Below the pieces are notes generated by a model that ran no database searches, had not been told where the DNA came from, and saw only the letters and a program-made list of their open reading frames with translations. The position numbers and the translations under genes are program-made. Of a stretch of 64,000 nt of DNA, positions 44,297-56,492 are shown piece after piece; position 1 is the stretch's first letter; the number at the start of each line of letters is the position of its first letter. The stretch is from Zarea fungicola. Its lineage: Eukaryota; Ascomycota; Sordariomycetes; Hypocreales; Cordycipitaceae. The DNA lies in assembly GCA_900169235.1 (NCBI GenBank), contig FWCC01000322.1, positions 30,726 through 94,725 of the forward strand, written 5' to 3'.

Positions 44297-46832
44297 ATGG
44301 CCACAATTCAACCGCAACCGCCCGAGAGTTCCCTCGATGCGCGCGTAGAGGACTACCTCGAAGACAAGCTACAGTCCGCCGCCGACCTGGACACCCTGGA
44401 CGAGCTGCTCGAGACGGTCAACCTCCAACGCACCCAGCTCCAATCCCAGCTCGACGATGCGGTCCGGGAGCTCGACACGGCCCGCCGCACGACCGACGAC
44501 CGGCACGGACTGATACAGGAGCGCATTGCCGAGTTTCGCACCCTCCAGGCCAGCATCGACGAGCGTGTGCTGGCGACGGCCGCCTCGGATGCCCCCGCCG
44601 AGGCAATCGCGCGGCTGCAGCGCCCCATGCAGAAGCGCAAGGCCGTGGAGCTGGCGCGGAAATACCTCGTCCTGCTGCAAGACGTAGAGAGGCTGCGCAA
44701 AGAAGCCAAGGCACACCTGCCGGGGAGCCCCAAGGCGGCGCTGGAGCCCTACGCGCAGCTCAAGGAGCTGGCCCTGACTCTGCGGGGGCTGCCCGGCAGT
44801 GAGGAGCTACATCTGGTCGACCATGTCGAGGCCGTGACGGAGGGCCTGTGGAGGGAGATGAAGAGCATCATGTCGGATGAGTTACAGGCGGTCCTCGCGG
44901 CGCGCAGCTGGCCCCGCGGCGTCGACCCCCAGTCCGAGATGGACGAGGCGTGGGTAGCCTGCTTCGAGAAGCTCCTGGACATTCAGATGCCCGAGATCCT
45001 GCACAGCCCCGAGGTAGTACCGCTGCTGCCTGTGCACGTCATGGCAGGCATCTTCCTCGCCGAGTTTCGCTTCCACTTCCTCAGCGACAAGCCCACGAGC
45101 AAGGCCCAGTCGATCGGCACCCACTGCTTCCCCTGGTTCCTGGCCCTGGTGGACAGGTGGGAGGACTTTTTCCGCGACAACCTGGCCCCCGTACTGGCGG
45201 CCAAGCTGGCGGGTACGGACGCGGCGGAGAAGACGGTGTACGCGGACCCCGTGTGCGCGCTGGTCACGTCGCTGCTGGTGGTGATGCGCGAAAAGGTCAA
45301 TGCCGTCGCCAAGGAGGCTGCCGGTAACACGGCCTTTCTGAGCACATTCATCGGGCAGCTGCTCAGCTTTGACGAGACGATCCGGTCGCGGTTCAACTAC
45401 GACGGCGGCGATGCGGAGAATGGGTGGCCGGGGCTCACGGCCGAGGTGCTGCGGGAGCACTTTGAGCCTTGGTTCGAGGCGGAGCGCGCGTTTGCGCTGG
45501 AGCGATTCGAGACGATTCTGGAGGCGCCCGACGCGCGCAAGATTGACTACGACTACGCGGCGGCGGGCAAGATGAAGCCGACCTTTGCGGCGGTGCGCGT
45601 GGCCGACCTGCTGCGTGCGATATCTACCAAGTACGAGAAGCTTCGGTCGCTAAAGTACAAGGTCCGGTTCTTGACCCGCATACAGCTGGATATTCTGGAT
45701 GCCTACCACGAGCGACTCAAGGGGTCGCTGGAGGCATATCAGTCCATGACCTCCGCGCTGGGACGCACCCTACATGGCGCGACAAAGGAGCAGCTTGCTG
45801 CGTTGGAAGGGCTGGGTGCGTTGGAGACGCTGTGCAAGGTTATCGGTAGTGCGGATCACATTGTCAATTCTCTAACGGAATGGGGCGACGAAGAGGTGTG
45901 TATATTTTTCACTTTATTCGCTTTACTTACTTTCTATTCCCAAAACATGAAACGACAAGCATGTGCTGACGGATTTAGTTTTTTACCGAGCTGTGGGACG
46001 AGTTACAATCCGTGTCCAGCTCTGGTAACGGCGGCGAGCTGGACGGCGAACAGGAAATTACGAGTTCCAAGGGAAGCCACAACGGCGCCATTTTTGACGA
46101 GACTATTGCCGCGTATAGCAGTCGACGGAAAGCTGCCGAGGACATTCTTGTGTCGACACTTTCGGATGCACATTTCAAAGCCTTTCGGGCATACATGCAA
46201 CGACCGCACTGGACAACCGTTGGCGCTGCTGACACACTGGGTATGTTGGAACCGCTAAAGCATTACTACATCTATTGACATATTCACTAACGAAACTCTG
46301 TGTTATGGAAGACCCCTCGCAACTATCCATCACTGCAGAGCTGGATCTGCCACTCAGCAAGCTCAAAGAACACTTTGACTTTCTCTACCGTGCACTATCC
46401 AGCGCCTCTTACAGGCGGGTATGGCATCGTGTCCTGGTAAAGCTGCAGGATCTGCTATGGAATGGTGTTCTCATGAAGCATTCCTTTACGACTCTGGGCG
46501 CTACGCAGTTTGCGCATGATGGGCAGGCGCTGGCCGCCGTGATTGAGAGGCATTTATCCGGTGGCTCGGCGGCGCTGGCGGAGTTACGAGAGGCAATGGA
46601 GCTGCTGCGACTGCCCGTCGCGCTGTCGACAGAAGAGGGAGACGAGAATCAAGGGTTGGAGGATCGGAAGAGAGCAGGTATGACGCTCAAGGAAGCGAGT
46701 GAGCGTGCTTTTACGGACAATGAGTCGGCGAGGAAGCTGTTGGAGGACATGGGGCTGCAGAGCCTGACACCAGTGAATGCGAGACAAGTGCTGCAACGGA
46801 GAGTGGAAAATAATGAGAACACGGGCTGGTAA
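44297..46832 (+). CDS. tip20: RINT-1/TIP20 family subunit of the Dsl1 tethering complex
   Basis: Tethers Golgi-derived COPI vesicles at the ER together with Dsl1 and Sec39. Exons: 44297..45895, 45979..46240 and 46312..46832, giving 793 aa; joins read WGDEE/FFTELWDEL and AADTL/DPSQLSI. Start chosen at ATGGCCACA because it begins the conserved helical N-terminus (about 10-130, coiled coil with LDELLETVNLQRTQLQSQLDDAVREL). The RINT1/TIP20 core follows: HVMAGIFLAEFRFHFLSDKP, WFLALVDRWEDFF, RVADLLRAISTKYEKL, and the C-terminal FDFLYRALSSASYRRVWHRV. Long open frame with strong third-position GC. Length matches family members. Confidence 0.92.
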
Positions 46833-47236
46833 ATAGGAACTGAGACAGATATACCAAGAATAAAGAAGGAAATGACATACTTAAAACGATGAGCTGAGCG
46901 AACGGATCAGCGCACAACCCATCAGTTTTCATTGTATCGAGCTTTGATAATCGCTTCTGAGAGTCCTGGCCGTGTCACACTGTGTCACTCAGAGCCCCGT
47001 AGTGTAATACCCCGGGGAGAGTAATGTCCTTATAGGTAGGCAGGGCCATTAAAGCAAATCTGGACCCGGCGGTTTGGGGTGTAGCCCACCAGATAGTGAG
47101 AGCAGCGCCTAGCACCACATTACTTCAAGTTAGTGCCAGCAGCACGCATTCAGTAACTAACAAGAAGCGACTTGATAGAATGAATATACAAAGTAAAATG
47201 AACAAATATATAAGAATTATGTACATAGTTAGAAAG
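46833..47236. other. Convergent intergenic region of TIP20 and ABCC genes
   Basis: 404 bp; an AATAAA-like sequence lies just after the TIP20 stop (about 46859). No gene. Confidence 0.4.
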
Positions 47237-50200
47237 TTACCAGTGATCCTCGTTTTCAACAATGCGCCCACCTGACATGTGGATAGTTCTGTTCGAATCA
47301 GCGATAGTCTCTGTGCGGTGGGCAACCACAATGATGGTGCATCCTCTGAAATAATCTCGCATCATCTCCCGTACAATTCCATCTCGCCAGCTATCGACAC
47401 TAGCCGTGGCCTCGTCCACCAGAACAAGCATGCTTCCAGACAACCGGCGCTTAACAACTGCCCTTGCGATGCACAGCAATTGAAGCTCTCCGTGGGAGTA
47501 GCTGGCTTCCTCCAAACTTGCATCTACTCCACCCTTGCTCGCCACCTGGTCCCAAAGGCGTAAGCGGACCATTGTTTCCCGTATAATTTGGTCCCTTCTC
47601 TCAGCTTCTTCACTATCCTTCTCGTCCAGCTTCTTTTCCACTCTACCCCACGATTTATCATAGGGGAGCATGTTATCGCGTATTGTACCATCTAATTCGA
47701 CGGGTTCTTGTGAGATGGTGATAATACGGGAACGGAGCTCGTCAGGCTTCACTGCTGCGACCTCCACGCCATCAATCGTTACAGTGCCACTATACTCAAG
47801 AAATCCCAAGAGAGTTGCCAGCAACGAAGATTTCCCGCTTCCTGTTCTCCCCATAATGCCGATTTTCTCTCCAGGTTCGACGGCGAGTGACAGATCGCGG
47901 AGAATTGGTGCTTGCTGGTCTTGTTCATCCACTACGTAGCGAGCAAAGACTCTGCTCAGCTGGACTCTGCCCTGATGGGGCCAATTGACGGGCAGATCCG
48001 CAGTTCCCTTATTAGCCTCAGTCGGAGTATGCTGTATAAACTGAAGAAGACGCGAGAGAGCTCCAACAGACGTTTCCATAGTCGTCCAGAAAGTAATGAG
48101 CTTATTGAAGCTGTTGTTGGCCGAGAGAAGACTCAGAAGTGCGAGGCCTGTAGCATTGGGAGACGATGAGCCCTTCGCATACAAGCAGATTACTACGAGA
48201 ATAGTTGCGACAAACGTGGTGAGGAGATCTAAGAAAAGAGCCAGGAGCGTCTGTGAGCAAAGAAGAAAATAAAATGGCTTCTGCGACTCATCCAGCACGC
48301 GTAGGCTGCGCGTCATATTGTGGTCTTGCCAACGGAATCCTCGTATGTAGATCAAGCCAGTTGCGGTTTCCCGTAGTTCACTGACCAGCGGCGCTTGCGA
48401 CTCTATATCGAGTAATCGAAGCTGGCGTGATGTGCGAAGGTAATAGCGTTGTGAGAAGAAGATGGAAGCAATGATAAGAGGAAGAACGGCTGTCATATAG
48501 CTAGCGCCAGATAGTATGACACCGATCTGAATAAAACTGGTTGTGCCGCAGTAGATAAACGAGAAGATATTCGCAGGAATCCGTTTTGCCAATAAATCCA
48601 TGTCTTGACTATATCGATTCAAAAGGGAGCCAGTATCGCTAGAGCTTAGAAATCCCAGGGTTGCCTGAGTGACAGCTTTTGTGAGCTTCTCATGTAGGCC
48701 ATTGGCAGCGCGGGGCGACAGGTCAATGTAGAGGAAGTACAGGCAGAGAAATGCGAGAAAACCATGGGAAATGGCAATTAAGGCGTAGCCTAGAAGCCAC
48801 AGCCTATTACTTGGTGCCACTGAAATCCAGACCCTAACAAAGATAGGGGGTGCCATGTCAAAACCTGCCATGAATATGACGAGGAAGCACCATGCGAACA
48901 AACTCATTCGACCGATCGCATCGATCCATAACATGTACAGTTTCGCGTCTCCTTTCCGGCGCATTTCCCTTTCGCGTTGCACGCCACTGGCTGAATTGGA
49001 CACATACGCTGATGCCTGAGCATGCCCTTGGCTTTCCGTCCGCGCACCTCTCGCGTGGTTGCCGTTGCCAAGAAACTGCAGCACTTGCGCTCGTAGTGCA
49101 GGGTTATCACGGCAAGGCTCGCATGAAACACTGCCATTACCATCAAGAAGGATAAGGCTGTCAGCAACATCCAAGCATTCCGCCAGATAACTGGCAACTA
49201 CCACTGTGCAATTTGACCGTCGAAGTATGCCGCCTTCACCACATAGCCCAAGCAGGATATCCACGGCGGTTTTCTCGTCCAGAGCACTGAAGATATCATC
49301 AAAGACGATTGATCGGGTCCGAGCATAGATAGCTCTGGCAATACCAATTCTTTGGCGCTGGCCACCGCTCAACTTTAGCCCGTCACTGCCAATAACGTAG
49401 TTCTCACCACCAGGCAATTGCTCGAGATCCTCCAGCAATTTACAGGAGTTGATGACAGTTTTGAACCAAACAGGGTCATACTCGCAGGCTCCAACAATAC
49501 AGTCAAGTACTGTAACATTTGGCAGATATACAACCTGACCACAGTACGCAACAGATATGTTGGATTCGGTCAGGTAGAGAAATCCATCAAGAATCTCTGC
49601 TTCGCCCATCATGCTCTCTAGAAGTGTTGTTTTTCCGGAACTCGTACTGCCATACATTGCCATGATGGAACCCTGTGGAATTGAGAAACTTACATTCTTG
49701 AGCAGTGGTTCGTTCACACCAGGTGGTGCGATTGTGGCGTCCACGAAGGAGACAAAGTAAGAAGTTTCCTGGTTAACTTCTGGTGTGGTTGATGCAGCTG
49801 ACGGATTTGGAGCCGGCCCGGTTTCATGCTCGCCCGCGCGAGGTACTAGAGTACGTGGATCACTGTTTTCCCCTTGGCACAAGAATTCCTGGATTCGCTC
49901 AAAACATCCCAGCATTGCCATAGAGGATGGATAGGCCTTCAAAAGTGACGAAAGAGGCACTTGTGCAAGTAAAACAATAGCGAGTGTCGGGAACATAACT
50001 TCCGCAGAGATCTCGTCGCCAAATGCACCAGCGAACAATGCAGTTGTGATTACAACAACAGGAGTCACGTTGTCCACGATAGCAAGTGACCCGAGGGAGT
50101 ATGCTTGAATTCGGCGGTACTGCTGAGACGCAGCCGTCTCAACGACTCGAAGATTCTGAATAAATTCAGATATCTTGGGGCCAAGACCAAGTTTTTTGAT

Positions 50201-51659
50201 CGCTGGAAGCTGTGAGAGAGCCCGCGACGTTTTTGCCAGTCTGGTCTCAATCTGGCCGTTCCAAAACTTAACAGCAGGTGTTAAATATTTGCCATAGAGG
50301 ATACCTGCAACAGTGGACACTACCAAAGGGATAAACAGAACTAAGCCGGAAAGCTCAATAAAATGGGCTAAGAAATACATCCCAAGGCCGGACTCGAGAA
50401 CCGAGAACGGGATTTCAAGACATTGAGGAAAGCCAGTCGCGATGCCATCAAAGTCAGCGCTCATCAGGGTTATCGCAGCCTGCTTTTTCGCGTCCGAAAT
50501 TTTAAGCCTGTATGACTTGTCGAGGATTTGGGAAAGCAATCCACCGCGCAGCCGAACAACAAGTCGATTTGACATGTGGGTAGAAGCCGCTCGGGACAAT
50601 GCCGCTCCGCCAAAAGTCAACAGTATAGCTCCCACAAGACCTCCTTTCTCATCACTGGTATTATTTGGCACATTGAAAGAGCTAACAATAGAGTGCATAA
50701 CAAAGGGCCTTGCAAACATGAATCCAGTAAGCAAGAGTCGAGGAATGAGAAATTTCAGAATTGCGCCCTTAAATGTGGTACAGCAGGCTATAAACAGCGA
50801 GTATTTCGTCGGTTGTTTGTTAGCTGGCCACTGAGCGGACAACTTAGAAAGTAGCCGTCGGGATGAAAGCTCAATGCCCAAGCTGTCCAAGTCGTGCATG
50901 GAAAGTACGCCCTGGAAGGCAATACGCATCATTGGGCGCAGGAAGAGGAAGAATGTTCGCGTGAAGAAGCCACTTGTTACTTCGCCAGCCGAAGCATCGC
51001 GAATTTCCGGATCGATGAGTAGATTTCTCTTCGGAACCTCCTCAAGGATCAGGAGTGCGAGCCGAGTAATTGCAGTTGCCACTGCAATGCTGCCAGAGGG
51101 GACCAGACTGCGCTTAAAAAATGAGCGACTTTTAGTTCCGTCTATAAGAATTCCAACAGCCAAGTATAAACCTAGCAAGGTAGAAGTTCTGATTCTATGT
51201 CGATGTTCCACATAGATAACAACGCCAATGGCCAAAACAGCGGCGAGGTCTAGAGACGCGGCTGCGAAGGTTGTTTCGGTTCGGTATTTCGATAGACATC
51301 GTAGCAGCAGACTGGCAATCTCTAATGCGATGAGAAGAAAAGCAATGCCCTAGAGTTTAATTGTTAGAACTGTTTGCACATAGAACAGTGGAGAGAGAAG
51401 AACGGAAGGAGCAAGGAGAGGAGGAAAGCAGTGGTAATCGTCTGGGGTACGGGCAATGAACACTTACGAGTTTGAACCAAAGTAGCCGGCTACTATGGAT
51501 ACGAACGGGCCTTTGGCGGTAATAGAGATAGAGAGCAGACGCGAAAAAAATAAATGACCCAGATGGCAGAATCTGAAGGATAGTCTCTTCAAAGGTTAGA
51601 GAGAAATCGTAGATGGGGAACGACCCGGGCCAAAAGGAGCCGTCCGCAGCGAAAAGCAT
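47237..51659 (-). CDS. ABCC (MRP-like) full-size ABC transporter
   Basis: ATP-driven efflux or vacuolar pump for conjugates or metabolites. Exons: 51659..51468 and 51349..47237 (118-bp intron), 1434 aa. The topology is TMD0-like N-terminus (FPIYDFSLTFEETILQILPS), TMD1, NBD1, TMD2, NBD2. NBD1 has Walker A GSTSSGKT at about 631-638, signature LSGGQRQRIGIARA and Walker B FDDIFSALDE, where the usual catalytic Glu is Asp, as is typical of ABCC NBD1. NBD2 has Walker A GRTGSGKS at about 1229-1236, signature YSHGELQLLCIARA with Glu replacing the usual Gln, and Walker B LVDEATASVD plus H-loop AHRTETI. The start at 51659 is the only in-frame ATG in exon 1 ahead of the conserved N-terminal segment. Substrate unknown; no biosynthetic genes adjoin. 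Confidence 0.93.
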
Positions 51660-53618
51660 TTTGTCATTAGACAACCACCAGGTGTGGCTGATCGAACAGG
51701 TTGTCAAGGAGAAAGCAATCTCAAGACGGTTGGGAAGCTGGGAAAGATAGATGGTAACGGACCTACAGCATCGGGAAACAATGGGTTTGTGGGGGAGGTT
51801 TTTAGTGTATCTCGCATCTCGGGGAGAGTGACGGACCTAGTTACGATGGCTACTAAATTTACTAATAAGAACGTCGCCGGGCCTGGAGCGGGGGCTTATC
51901 TCTCCGGCTGGTGGACTTATTGAACGAAGGATTCGCCGGCGCTTATGGGGATTGATGATCCCTTGCCATTTACTCGAAACAGGCATCTTTAGTTTTGGGG
52001 TCTGAGGTCTTATGCACTACCTCATAGTAGCAGACTATCCCACCCAAACTCTTGTACCAGAGATATCAGGACCGCAGATTTCTAAGTTGCAGCCAACAAA
52101 TATCACTGCTGTCCAAGTGGGCACGCAAGCCACATCTTGGCCGAGAGGCGGAGGTGGACTTGCAAGGGACAAGGTCCAAGTCAGTTAAGCAATCGGCTTT
52201 CCTTCCAGTATTAGCTAGGCGGGCTGCAGAGTGACTAATTAATGGGACGAACGGCACTGGGGCAAAGTTGGTGTCTTTTTCCCTGTCCCAACTTGTTCCT
52301 TCGTGACGCTGTATGTAGACACATACTCGAGCATGTTACACCAACAGCTGTCGAGTCCATCGGCTGATCAAACCTGCAGGAACCCCCGAAACCAGCCTGG
52401 AGCGATTGTCGAGAAGTTGCCTCGTTCTGATGCTACCAGGAACTCAGATGCTTTCAGAATGGCACTATTACGCAGCGCTAACTAACAGGAACCACTGATA
52501 CTCCGTTGCCCCATTGCCCCGTTGCCCCGTAATGTGCCTTCTGATGTGGCTCACCTACCGCCACCGCAGTTTAGTGTCCATAAAACTGTGCGAATTAGCT
52601 TCCTCGAGGCAATGCCTCCCAGCATTATCTACAAAAGTTCCTGAAGAGTCCAACGGAACTGAACGAAGCTGAGATTACTTACCGGTTGAACGAGGATGGA
52701 TGGATGGGGAGCCATCCGCACCAACTCTATGCATCAGAATGGGTTGTCATTCAATGCGGTGCCATTTTTATTAGTGTTCGTCTGCGGCGAGGTTAGTGAA
52801 CTAGTTGCAGATTGAATATGGCGCTCGTTGCCTTCTCTTAGTTCTGCTCAGGTGTCGTACTCGCAGATACGCGGATACCTGATGGGGAGGCACGTGAGAA
52901 TAATCAATGAGGATAGTCGTGTAACTGTTTGCGTAGCTAGTCTCACCCTCAGTAGATAACCAACCTATCCGTTTGACTTGAAAGTATGAACAATACTGGG
53001 CGGATCAAGCCAACTTTCTGTCGTCCACCCGCGCAGCTGCGTTGCACTTGGAATTTGTTCCCCGTTTTTAGATGGGCCACCAGCCCTTGCATCCAGGCGG
53101 AGCAATAGGAAAAAAAGTACCTCGGGATGCAGCCCACTAGCCATGTACATGGAATGCATTGGAACATAACTTTCTACCATACAGTTTGAAGAGCGAGCAC
53201 ATCACACCATATGGCCGATGGTACAAAGAATAAAAGGCCCAATTAATAGTAATTGGTGTAGTTCCACCGTTTTGCTCCACGAAGTACCATCTAGCCCGCT
53301 GAAGTGTTTTGGGCGCCGTTCCCCAGAATTGGTGCTGCCACGTACTTCACTGACTACGGAATACTGTAGATGACTATTATTAACTAGCGTCCAAACTAGC
53401 AACCAGCGCTCATGAAGGGTTATCGGGTTTCCGGCGAAGGGTCCGTGGTCCAGCCATAGCTCATTCGCCATAGCCCATCTGGCAAAACCCGGTCCCATGA
53501 CATGCATGTCTGTATTAAGGAGGTGCGCTCCGTACCCACGAGTACCAGACAGAACTTGATGTTTTTCTCTTGCCAGTACAATCACCATCTAAAATTGCGA
53601 TACCTGCATCTTGATACA

Positions 53619-53732
53619 ATGCTGCGGCCTTTGGTTCTTCTTTGGGCAGCTACTGCACTAGCCGCTCCAGTTCTACATGCACGCAGTACGTTAACCACCT
53701 GCAGGCCATGTCGGCAATGTCACAAAGCCTAA
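53619..53732 (+). CDS. Tiny ORF with signal-peptide-like start (doubtful)
   Basis: 37 codons, reading MLRPLVLLWAATALAAPVLH followed by ARSTLTTCRPCRQCHKA. The first 17 residues form a good secretion signal with an ALAAP cleavage region. The remainder has three cysteines in a CRPCRQC arrangement. It could encode a small secreted peptide or be the surviving first exon of a dead secreted-protein gene: a GTACGT donor-like sequence lies within it at about 53687. No downstream exon recognised. Confidence 0.25.
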   Translation: MLRPLVLLWAATALAAPVLHARSTLTTCRPCRQCHKA

Positions 53733-56183
53733 CACAGAGCAGTATACAATGTAGTTTTACTTGAGGGGCCAGCCCATAATAACCGGAAATCGAGTGCTTA
53801 TTCGGAATTTAAAAATGCAAAACCAGAAGAGGTTTTAGGTGTTATGCTGGATCAATAGAGACTACACTCTCAGTGAATTATGCTAGGCTGGAGCTCTCTC
53901 GCCTTCCTTTTGTTACTAGACCGGAGTTTTATTAGAGATGATAAATGATTTGAATTTTACATTAATTGCCTCAGTCGTTATCCATCTGTGGTTTGAACCT
54001 ACGAGATGCAGTTGCTTCGGAGGGCACGGGAACGTGTGAGGCTAGATAAATACAAAACATTTAGTTACTGCTGCCGATCAAATTACACTGCAAGTAGTCT
54101 AGCAAATACACGACAGGTCTTCTCAAGGGTGCACGATGGCGCACTGCAGCATGAGGCAAGCCATTACCAGTACGCTTTGATTTGCCTGAAGTCCGATTAT
54201 CATGGGAGTAGAACGCACGAAACAATACTCTCGATAGACACGGCGTATACTCAAATTTGAAGACGGAAGCTACAACCATCAGGGCCTTCGCCTCCATGCC
54301 CAGACTGCACTTTGGCAACTGAGTAGGAAATGCGTGGTGAGTTCCGTGTAGTCATTTAGCAATGCGTCATTTCTGTAGCATAATTTCATAGAATATATTT
54401 TACCTGCAAAGGCTTCGCAATTGCTCTGCCGTTCCCGCTAACCAGCGTTGAACTGGTGGCGCGTTAAAAGGCGTCGTCTCACTGATCTCGAGTTGGCTTG
54501 GAAGGTGGGTCAAAGCAACAAAAGTACCCCGATGGGATGAGGGACTATTTTTATTAGTTAGTTATGTAGCCCTTGTAAGGCTTGGCGTTCCCTGGTGACG
54601 CTTGAAATTGCTTCGTCCAAGGCAAGGACGGAACTCTGCAGGTCACTGTGCAGATTTTGTATGCAGTGCCACCACACTTCTCGATGTGATGAACATTGGG
54701 AAAAAAAACTTCATCACATCACAAAAATCGGCCCACATGCTAATGCAAGCCTGTTCCTAGTAGAGTGGCGCAGCCATCAGTTGGGGAAGAGTAGGGAGCT
54801 GAAGTTCGGTTATTTCCATCACCCGCGCACTTGCCTGCAGAATAACAATCCTCGCATATCCCCAGCTGCTTCACACACCATAGTACAGTCTTGGGCTCCC
54901 CTTCTGGCCAGGTTTGCTGGTACAGGTAGCTTGCTGATTCTGTTGTTCACACACGTAGTGAGTTTGTGCACAAGCCCGATTTAACCTTTTTATCTGCGTC
55001 CCCGTTTGTTTATCCGTTCATGGCTTATCAGCCACCAAAAAATTCTCTTTACCATTTAGACAGGGGTCTAGTAATTCATTTCCCTTAAACACTACGCTGC
55101 AACCAGTGGATGCGGGGTGGCATATCAGACAAGGCTTGTTACATTTGCCCGAGCAGGATGTCTTCGTATGAACTGCTCCGGGATAGTCGCTATACACAAA
55201 CATTGGATGTATGTAATATGCATACCAATTTTGTTATGACCAATTCCATAGTCACTACTATTTCCAGGTCAAAGACAAAATGTACTGCAAGGTTGCGTAT
55301 CCATTTCTCGCAGGGTTAGTTTCTCCAAAGTATATCAGAGGGCAACAGTGGCTGGCCGGAAACCCGACAGGGGCTATACCCGTACCCGCCCGCACGGCCC
55401 CATGCATATGTTCTCACGCCAATGAATTAGTAGTGAAGTACGCAATTATTTTGACATTCCATCAAGTAGTCTGTAATGCAAGACCAGCTTGTATATACCC
55501 CATCTTCGTGAGCTGGTTAGTCGGATGTTGAAAATTAAATATCGTGATGCTTCGTCCGACTCAACAAGGATATTATGCAGCATGTGTAGTTTTCCAGCCT
55601 TGGGGGGAGGGGGCTGCAATGAGGCATTTCCGTTTGTTCAACAGAATTCAGTCATAGGATATTTTACCTGCCTGATTGAGCTAGTGTGACGCCACCACGA
55701 TCCTTCGTTCTAGTTTCCAACCAACCAACTTGCCAGGGCGTAAGCTAATGTTCGGGTCAACTTGGCCACCCCGTTGCGGTCCTGCCATGGCTTCCCTAGC
55801 TGCGATTTCAGAGAAATGATGGGTAGTTGGACGGCCCCCATATCTCTGGAGACGGGCCGATGGCGCACATCTTGGTCTTTGGTCTTTTCTCACCCGATCC
55901 GCCATGACGACCGCCTGATGTTCAGTGGATGCAGTAATTTAGCAAGGCCCAGGCCGCCACAGCCACTAAAGTGTTTGGCCAGAGCATCCGCTGGCTTTAC
56001 CACCCGTCAAATAGGCTCGGAGGCCTGCCAGGGGACCAATACTGGTGTTGATTAACGGCGGTGCCTTTAGAGTACAAGTACAAGTACAATTTTTCACCGT
56101 AGAAGTTGAATTAAAACAGCCTACTCCGTACTTTGCCTGTCTTGATTAACAGGGGTTGATTATTAGCTAACTAACTTAGTGGT

Positions 56184-56204
56184 TAACTACCTACTAGGTA
56201 GTTA
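56184..56204. promoter_or_regulatory. 21-bp perfect palindrome (odd centre)
   Basis: TAACTACCTA-C-TAGGTAGTTA: two 10-bp arms around a single C, about 290 bp upstream of the inferred DUF4246 start. Read directly. Could be a dimeric transcription-factor site or a cruciform-forming remnant; no evidence for either. Confidence 0.4.
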
Positions 56205-56492
56205 GTAGTTGGACCTTGTACGCCCACTCAGGATAGTAGCCAGCTGTCGCTTAGCGACGCAGCCTGATTTGCTACTCTCTCCAGCCAGGTGCCGCCGAAG
56301 TAACTGGATGAGTTGACCAGGGGCGGCAAACACGACCAACCAACGCAAAAACGGCATCACATTAACAAGGAAGAACAGCAACTTTATTAGCCTTACTATA
56401 TTCAAACAGTCCAACAGTGTGCCGAAGAATGAGAATCAAGTTGTTCAACGAGAAATAATTGCATCAAAGCTTGCCTTCCTGTTACTGGCACC

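Larger units (their letters stand above)
51660..56492. other. 4.8-kb gene-poor tract
   Basis: The longest stretch without a convincing gene. Contents: the ABCC promoter, short repeats of GTTGCCCC at about 52505-52529, one 37-codon signal-peptide ORF at 53619, A/T-rich sequence at 53740-53990, and a 21-bp palindrome at 56184. Base composition fluctuates, and open frames are short on both strands. It may hold decayed sequence, but I cannot name any element. Confidence 0.4.

Noticed and set aside
53980..54010. AGGTTCAAACC (minus strand) resembling a tRNA B box
   Set aside because: The T-stem does not pair and there is no acceptor stem.
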